Shown here piece by piece: positions 58,066 through 64,000 of a stretch of DNA of 64,000 nt. The stretch is from the NCBI GenBank assembly GCA_039111635.1, contig JBCAQO010000011.1:868001-932000 (forward strand). Reading direction: 5' to 3'. The position numbers and the translations under genes are program-made. The stretch is from Heterobasidion occidentale (lineage: Eukaryota > Basidiomycota > Agaricomycetes > Russulales > Bondarzewiaceae). Numbering within the stretch: the stretch's first letter is position 1; the number at the start of each line of letters is the position of its first letter. The notes beneath the pieces are model-generated. The model made no database searches. It was not told the DNA's origin and worked only from the letters and a program-made list of their open reading frames with translations.

Positions 58066-60197
58066 TCAAAGGCCGTAATCTAGCTTGTGATGTTCGAATG
58101 TCGCCAGGGCGTCAGGATGCCTCGGCGTAATAACGCAATCGAACGGACGTGGACGGCTGGACTCATTAGTGAGCGAGCTGTCAGACTCCAGACAAAAGCG
58201 CTCACACAACCAAGCCTAGATTCAAACTCTCATCCGTGGGTATGATGGGCCTCCCATCTTCCCCAAGCACCGGATTGATGCTGAACATCCATAGCATGTA
58301 CGCTATGTTGATGAAGAGAGAATTGTTTGCAAGATGTCTCCCAACGCATATCCTGGAGTACCCGATGGCAATTTCGGTCAGATATCGATGCGGTAAGTAG
58401 ATGCAGCGGCTACGTGCCTTCGACCAAATCCAAATGTGACATGCCCCTCGTCCCTCGTGTCCGCGGGCGCCTTTGCAAGCCTTCCTTGCGCGTCGAGGTG
58501 ACGTTCAGGCTTGAACTCGTGTGCGTCTGTGCCCCAAATTTCTCGGTCCCGGTTCATCGCCCATACGTTGGCAATGCATATAGTGCCAGCGGGAATGAAA
58601 TAGCCCCCGTACCAGTCATCTTGAGTAGACCGATGCTGCATGCCTATAGCAGAAATCCGAGACAGCAGTCAGTTACGGAGGACACGAACTGACAGAGAAA
58701 CACGCACCGAGGGGATCGACCGGATTCCATCTCAAAACTTCCCGAACTAGTGCTCGAATATAGGGAAGATGTTCGTAATCTGCGAACGTAGGCAGCCGAT
58801 CACGCCCCACAACGTCGTCGATCTCGGCCTGGGCTTTCCTCTGGATATCCGGGTTACGAACGATGGCCAACATGAACCAAGCGGTGACTCCAACGACCTA
58901 CGGTCTGTAGCATCAGAGCAGGTTGTGAAAGCCATTGTAGAACGTCCTCACAGATTCCGAGCCAGCTGCACTGTGATGCAAGGCTCGTAAGTCGAAGGAT
59001 GCAAAAAAGGTGTAGACACCGACATAGTAGCTGAAAGCCAAGCCATCTCTTTCTCGGTAAGCCCATAGCTTGTACGCTTCTCGTGCAAAGAGAAAGCGAA
59101 ACTCGGCCGTTCATCTCCCTGGATCTGTAAGAACGCATATCATGAGGGTCCGGATTAATGGAGCTGAGGAGAGCAATCATTACAGCGCGCTGTTTCACGC
59201 TTCCATAAAACCCCTGAAACATCTTGCTGTACTCCCGCGACCAGCGCTCGACATCTTTCTTCCATTGGGCGATCCATGATGGAAGGTGTTGGAGCCAGGG
59301 GAAATATTCTACCATGTGCCCGTCGATGTAAGCGGCGCGCAAAATATGCTTGGTAAACCTGAGGATGCCCTCTATCTTGTCATCCTTCATCGACGTGATC
59401 ACCGGTGTGTCATAGGTTACATTGAGGACCGTCGAGAATATGCTCCTAGAAGGCTGCAGTGGTCAGTAGCAGTGCTGAGATTGTAGGTGAAAGACGCCAC
59501 CTGCGGACGTGCGCATCCCATGCACTTGGATCCTTGATGATGTCCTTGATTAGCAAAGTAGCCTCGGCCGTCTGCTGCGGCTGAAACATGTTGACGACCA
59601 CTTTGTGCAATCCTGTATGAGCAGCACGGCGCATGCGGCGCCATCTTTCGACAGACAGCACATGTTAGTCAATGTGCCTTGCTTCTCGAGTGTTCGAATG
59701 ACTGCTCACTTGTCACCGTATCGAGAGAACGTGAAGAAGAGGCCCTCCGTGAGCATCCCGCACGCGACAATGAAGCGGGGCGGTCAGAATAGATGGCCGC
59801 GCGCCGATCCAGCAGATCTGCAGCCACCTTGTTGCTGCTGAGGACGATGACGCCCTGGCCACACAGGTCCAGATAAACGATCGGACCTGGAGAAGAGAAC
59901 CGGGGTGGGCAGTGATGTCAGAAATAGAAAATTTTAGTGAAGCCTACCATAGACATGTTTCCACTCTGTGAACCGATGCCACGCATCCTCTGAGAGCTGA
60001 AAGACATTCCCAAAAAATGGCAAGCCCTTTGGGCCAGGCGGAAGGGGGCCATTTCTCTTAGCACGTGCGTCGAGGAAGAGTACCATACTGCCTATGGAAA
60101 GGAGCGCCCATACGAAGAGTTTGGGATCGACGCCTGTTGCTTCGCCGGTAGAGCTAGTGAAGCTCGAGGTCGCGAACGGGAACGAGAAGTTACTCAT
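58066..60197 (-). CDS. cytochrome P450 monooxygenase
   Basis: Microsomal class II P450, basidiomycete type. The start MSNFSFPFATSSFTSSTGEA at 60197 precedes a TM anchor (FVWALLSIGSMVLFLDARAK) and the proline hinge NGPLPPGPKGLPFFGN. GDKWRRMRRAAHTGLHK is the helix C block. The I-helix reads AGSESVVGVTAWFMLAIVRN, with Ser where Thr is usual. The K-helix ExxR is in LVREVLRWNPVDP, and FKPERHLDAQGRL is the PERF region. The heme loop reads VTFGFGRR-ICVGRHLANNSL across a GC-AG intron (58353-58417). The C-terminus runs INPVLGEDGRPIIPTDESLN then LGLVV. I splice from there to HPDALATFEHHKLDYGL with TGA at 58066, while stopping at 58202 is the alternative. About ten exons. Substrate and CYP family not assigned. 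Confidence 0.87.
58353..58417 (-). other. GC-AG intron inside the P450 heme-binding motif
   Basis: Donor AG|GCACGT, acceptor CTCCAG. It joins FGFGRR to ICVGRH and so creates the Cys heme ligand. The GT four bases further on does not keep frame with the Cys. Confidence 0.75.
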
Positions 60198-62962
60198 GGA
60201 GCAGATAAGAGATGGGAAGGTTGTTGGATAACCGCTGTATTGTCGTTGTTTCAGTGAGCCGTGGATGAGAACCCCGAAGGAACACCAGAGCTCAACCTAG
60301 GAATTTGACTCATGCCATATGCAACTTCCTAAGCTTTAAGCTTTCTTCCTCAGCGCTTGAGCCTGATTATAGTGCATGGCATTCATGCACGGCCCCACGG
60401 GCGCGGAGTGTTATGCTCTAGTCTGCATTCTCCAGTCCTAAGAAGCACCACGGCGGGTTAACTATTGGCCTCAGGTGCATCTGCTGTCGTAGATGGTAAT
60501 CGAGCGCCATACCCACCGGCCCAGATTCTGCCCTTTGACCGCTAGGCTCGTATCTGCTATGGGCGCCATTCCCACAGAAGAGGGACGATCATGATGGGCC
60601 GCGATGCCTCGCACCAAGCGTCTCAAATTACGAAGCTGTGAGGGAAATCCTGATGGCTCTGCGAACCCTCCAGTACAAGCATCCCGACGTTTCTACATTG
60701 AATCTTCCGAGCTCTCCATGGTCGTTCAAAGCTCTTCATCGTGGCTGACAATCGTTCTGTTCTGGCGTATCCGGGCGCCTACGATATCTGCAATGACAGA
60801 GCCGAAGCTGACGGGGAGATGATCGATGATGCCTATTGGGGTGTAGATGCACCGATATGTGTTAAGAGTCACAACGCACCAGCTGGGAGAACCTCACTTG
60901 GAGATGGTCGATAGTCGAGCCTGATTTCACAAACTGACTGCACCCTGTTCGCGTGTCTTTGTTCGCTTGAGGCCATCATCCCACGACGCACTAGCTCTTC
61001 TTTCACTAGCATCATATCCTTCTACTGACTGATTCTCGCATCACAATGATGACCGCACAGCTGGTGCGAGCGTGCATAAGGATTACCGAAAAGGAAGCTC
61101 AGACCAAGGTCGCGCCGTGATGTGCATCGTGCAAAACACGGCGCCGCGCACTGCACGTCTATGTAGTACGTGCAGAGTCCAGACTGAGCAAGTCATGCCG
61201 CATGTCCAGATCTCGTACCTGTCGAGAGGAAAGGGGATTCAAGCCGAGAGGTCGAGTGCTCAGCCGGCTTAGACGTACGTACCGTGACAGTTTCCTTGTG
61301 ATCTATTTTTCAGCGCACCTGTGCCTCGCCTTCTATCGCCCCCTCTGTATTCACCTTCATGTGAATCGACACCTCGGCCTCGGCCACGGCGACATTCAGG
61401 AGGTCAGGGAAGAGCACCTAGAACTTGTTCTGATCTCTATCTCGTTGTTGCTGGGCTGCACAGCCGTAAGCTGGACATCCTGAGAGATGTTAGGCACGAC
61501 ATGGCCTACACAGGTCAATAGTCGAGATGGACATGAAGGCGAAGAGGTGTTCAGGGATGTCTGGGTTCCGTGACTCCGTCCGTATTCGACTCTGACTGAG
61601 GGACGCTGCTGGTCATCGTCAGTTGCCGGTGCCGAAGACTTGCCGGTCCAATGCCAGCCGGAGTTCCAATACTGTACGTCCTTTGAAGAGGACCGCCATC
61701 ATTTCAATCTTCAAATCTTGGGAGCCGTGGCCTTGCCTGACGATCCCTAGCATACGCCTGCATCCCTCACTTCCATAAATCACTGTCTAATGCATCGCAT
61801 CATCGTCCCTCTGACCCACTGGCACAACATGGACACTCGTCGTACCCCCACGCGTCATTACCCAGTCAGCTCCTCCTATGCTTGTTTTCAGATGAACCAC
61901 GAAGCCAATTGAGGTCGCTTGAGGTTCGGTTAGAGCCATGGCCTTGAATTTCTGTGGACCTTGTATCTCACCTGCAGGGTAGACGCATTCTTCAGAGTGC
62001 CGGTGTCACCGTCAGCAAAGAGTTGGTAATTGGTATTGCATGAATTATTTAGTGAAAGCTTCTACTCTGCTATTGAACATGCCCACATCTACCACTCACC
62101 TACCTCATGCAGGAACATATTCTGATAGGCCTGCCCAAGTAAGCTACACGTCTTCCTGACCGCGATCGTCTCCTTTTGCCCCTGCCTCCCGCTCTAGGCA
62201 CTCTTCGATGAAGCCGCAAGACTGCCGCAAGCCCTTCAATATTAAATGGAGCCACGTACTTGCGAGGATATCTCTGGACGGCCATCAACCATCAATCATC
62301 ATGTATCAAGCTGTTCCTCCTTTCGACTGCCTTTTCTGACCGCATACACCCTTCCGCCGCTAGCCCACCGCTAGCCCGCTTCGCCTCATTGGCTCTCCTT
62401 ATGGTTAGTCACTCAGGACGTTTATAGGCCGCTGTTCGGCCTGATCGCCCTTGCCTAACGCTTGAATTTGTTTCAACCCCACACCCCTACGATCAAAATC
62501 GAGCATCAGCATCGCTACGACGTCGGCGTTGCCGTGCAGCTGTTTATAAGTTATGGCCATGCTCTGAGGATTGTCGCTAGATTATGCTTTGCTGACTGTA
62601 GCCTTGAACGATTTACATCCCTATTCAACCTAGATCGAAGGCGTGGCCAGACACCGAGGGCTGAGGAGGGATCATGATGGCCAGTGTGCCTATCACACAC
62701 TCGCGACATACACATCTGCATAGGGAAATCATTATTGATCCATCTGTGCGCCGGTACGCACCCGCGAAGTAGAGGGTATTCTGCAATCATGTGTGAAGCC
62801 CTTGATGATGTTTCCCTCTAGGAAACTGTCCCACTTCGTATGCGTAGGGAGCATGTATGTAGAGTAAATTACATCCCTTGTGGCAGTTTGTGCATACAAC
62901 GGAAGCCGTCCGTGAATAATTAAATAACAGCAACAGTAACGACCCGCGCAGGAAACGCGACC
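60198..62962. other. 2.8 kb stretch without a supported gene
   Basis: Contains the P450 promoter and otherwise only short open frames (up to 93 codons) with no convincing coding signal. A sequence around 61119-61165 resembles the first half of a Zn2Cys6 motif (CASCKTRRRA) but is bounded by stops in that frame. Repeats of the Arg/Pro/Ser-rich kind at 61320-61480 are low complexity. Could be decayed gene remains or non-coding. Confidence 0.4.
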
Positions 62963-64000
62963 TCACACGACGCTCCCGCCCTCGCTCGCGCTTGCGCTCT
63001 TGAGCCCCTTCTCATTTAACACCTCCATCTCGTACCCATGCCCGCTCGGCGTATACATGTCCACCGAGCGCGTGATGTCGACCTTGATCGGCCCTCCGAG
63101 CGGGCTCCGCGCGCCGGCGCCGGCGCCGCCGATCTGCACGACGGACGCCTGCGCGCTGAGCGGCGGCAGCGTCCGCGACTGGGACTGCGAGTACGCGCCG
63201 TAGCCGGTGGTGGAGTAGACGGCCGAGGCGACCGTCTGCCCGTGCGTGAGCCCGAGTCCGATACGCACGACGATGAGCAGCGGGGAGATCGTCTGTGCGA
63301 CAATAAGCGACACGGACGCGCTCAGAACGGTGTATGCCAATGAAGTACGCACCGCGATCTGCACCGTCACGTCTAGCGCGGCGACGACCGCGCTGCTCCC
63401 TGACAGGTACAGCGCGACGACGACGACGGTGGCGGCCGAGAACAGCAGGCCGGACTCGACGACGGTGTATATGATGCTCGCGTACGTGTTGTTGCGCCCG
63501 TGCGGCGTGGGCGCAGCGCGGCCGGCCATGAAGAGGCGGTACGCGAGGAGAAGCGTGACGCCGACGTTGATGGTGAGGTCCATGGACCAGGTGACGATCG
63601 ACCAGCGGTGGATGATCGGGTCGAAGATCGGAATGTTGGGGTGCGCGCCGCGGACGATGGCGATGAGGTTGGAGGCTTCGTAAGGCGTGAGTTCATGAGT
63701 GCGTGAGTGAATGCATTAGAGGAGCGGCACTCACAGAACCGAATGGCTTCGAGGGTGAGCTGCGGAGGAAAAGCGTCAGAGGATATGGTTTGAGGCCAAC
63801 GGAATAACGTACAGGCAGGACGACCATCATCCAGTTGCGTCCCCACACGACCCAAAGCCTCCAAATCTGAAGAAAACCTCGACCATGAGCACCAAGCTAG
63901 TCGGCCTCAAAATCCATTCCACTCACGAGAATAAGATCCTGAGTGCACACCTATCCAATCCACATCAATGAGTCGACATCCTCTCTATACCGATTACGAG
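62963..64000 (-). CDS. DUF6534-like fungal multipass membrane protein (5' end outside window)
   Basis: Partial at the right edge. Visible parts are WRLWVVWGRNWMMVVLP, a small exon LTLEAIRF, and a long exon from ASNLIAIVRGAHPN to SEGGSVV with TGA at 62963. The last exon contains TM helices: WSMDLTINVGVTLLLAYRLF, YTVVESGLLFSAATVVVVAL and LSASVSLIVAQTISPLLIVV, then RIGLGLTH. A hydrophilic tail of about 80 residues follows. Arg after the fifth TM and the IVRVGLG-type end recall the seven-TM DUF6533/6534 proteins abundant in Agaricomycetes. Function unknown. GC content of the last exon is noticeably high (62.96-63.65 kb). Confidence 0.72.

Noticed and set aside
58850..58985. Frameshift in the P450 I-helix
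   Set aside because: An intron with donor GTGAGG and acceptor CCGTAG gives AGSESVVGVTAWFM in frame.
63016..63343. Arg/Ser-rich frames on both strands at the GC-rich right edge
   Set aside because: Shadows of the DUF6534-like last exon, which has coherent membrane helices in its own frame.

Overview
The window is from a filamentous basidiomycete nuclear genome, most likely an Agaricomycete. The evidence is dense genes cut by many 45-70 nt introns with GT...CT(A/G)AC...AG signals, fungal-only families (Aur1, Eos1, Dph2 next to GH5 glucanase, Egh16-like secreted protein, DUF6534-type membrane protein), a slicer Argonaute, and family sequences of the kind seen in mushrooms. I see no transposon, rRNA, CRISPR or convincing tRNA. 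All gene models were spliced by eye, so exon joins are proposals.

Region 0.7-38 kb is mainly housekeeping. In order it holds a Dal5/Tna1-type MFS transporter (-), an uncharacterised conserved fungal protein (-), the Ypp1/TTC7 TPR scaffold (+), a ZIP zinc transporter (+), an Egh16-like secreted protein (-), an ornithine cyclodeaminase/mu-crystallin protein (-), Dph2 of diphthamide synthesis (-), a GH5 exo-beta-1,3-glucanase (+) and mitochondrial import receptor Tom70 (+). It continues with an extended SDR reductase (+), a second MFS transporter paralogous to the first (-), a class I methyltransferase (-), inositol phosphorylceramide synthase Aur1 (+), an Eos1-type N-glycosylation protein (+) and an Argonaute with an intact DEDH tetrad (-).

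Region 38-60 kb holds the vacuolar permease Atg22 (+) followed by what looks like an accessory catabolic neighbourhood. Its members are two tail-to-tail aldo-keto reductase paralogs, a choline-monooxygenase-like Rieske oxygenase, two DUF3445 (heme-dependent oxidative N-demethylase alpha-like) genes, an APC amino-acid/GABA/choline-type permease, a small secreted cupin-like protein and a cytochrome P450. The Rieske gene and DUF3445-A are divergent across about 1.2 kb, and so are the permease and DUF3445-B. I infer a possible fungal uptake and oxidative demethylation system for methylated amines such as betaines, carnitine or dimethylated amino acids. This is the best candidate in the window for an undescribed system.

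Between about 39.3 and 52.9 kb, six genes contain single-base losses (11 counted), nearly all at runs of identical bases. The two aldo-keto reductases correct one another at most of theirs. Genes outside this stretch read through cleanly except for one unresolved join in Argonaute. Local base-calling error is the simplest explanation and decay of the cluster the alternative. Four non-canonical GC-AG introns are also needed to restore conserved motifs (in Dph2, aldo-keto reductase 1, the Rieske oxygenase and the P450).

The stretch 60.2-62.96 kb has no supportable gene, and the right edge cuts a DUF6534-like membrane protein.
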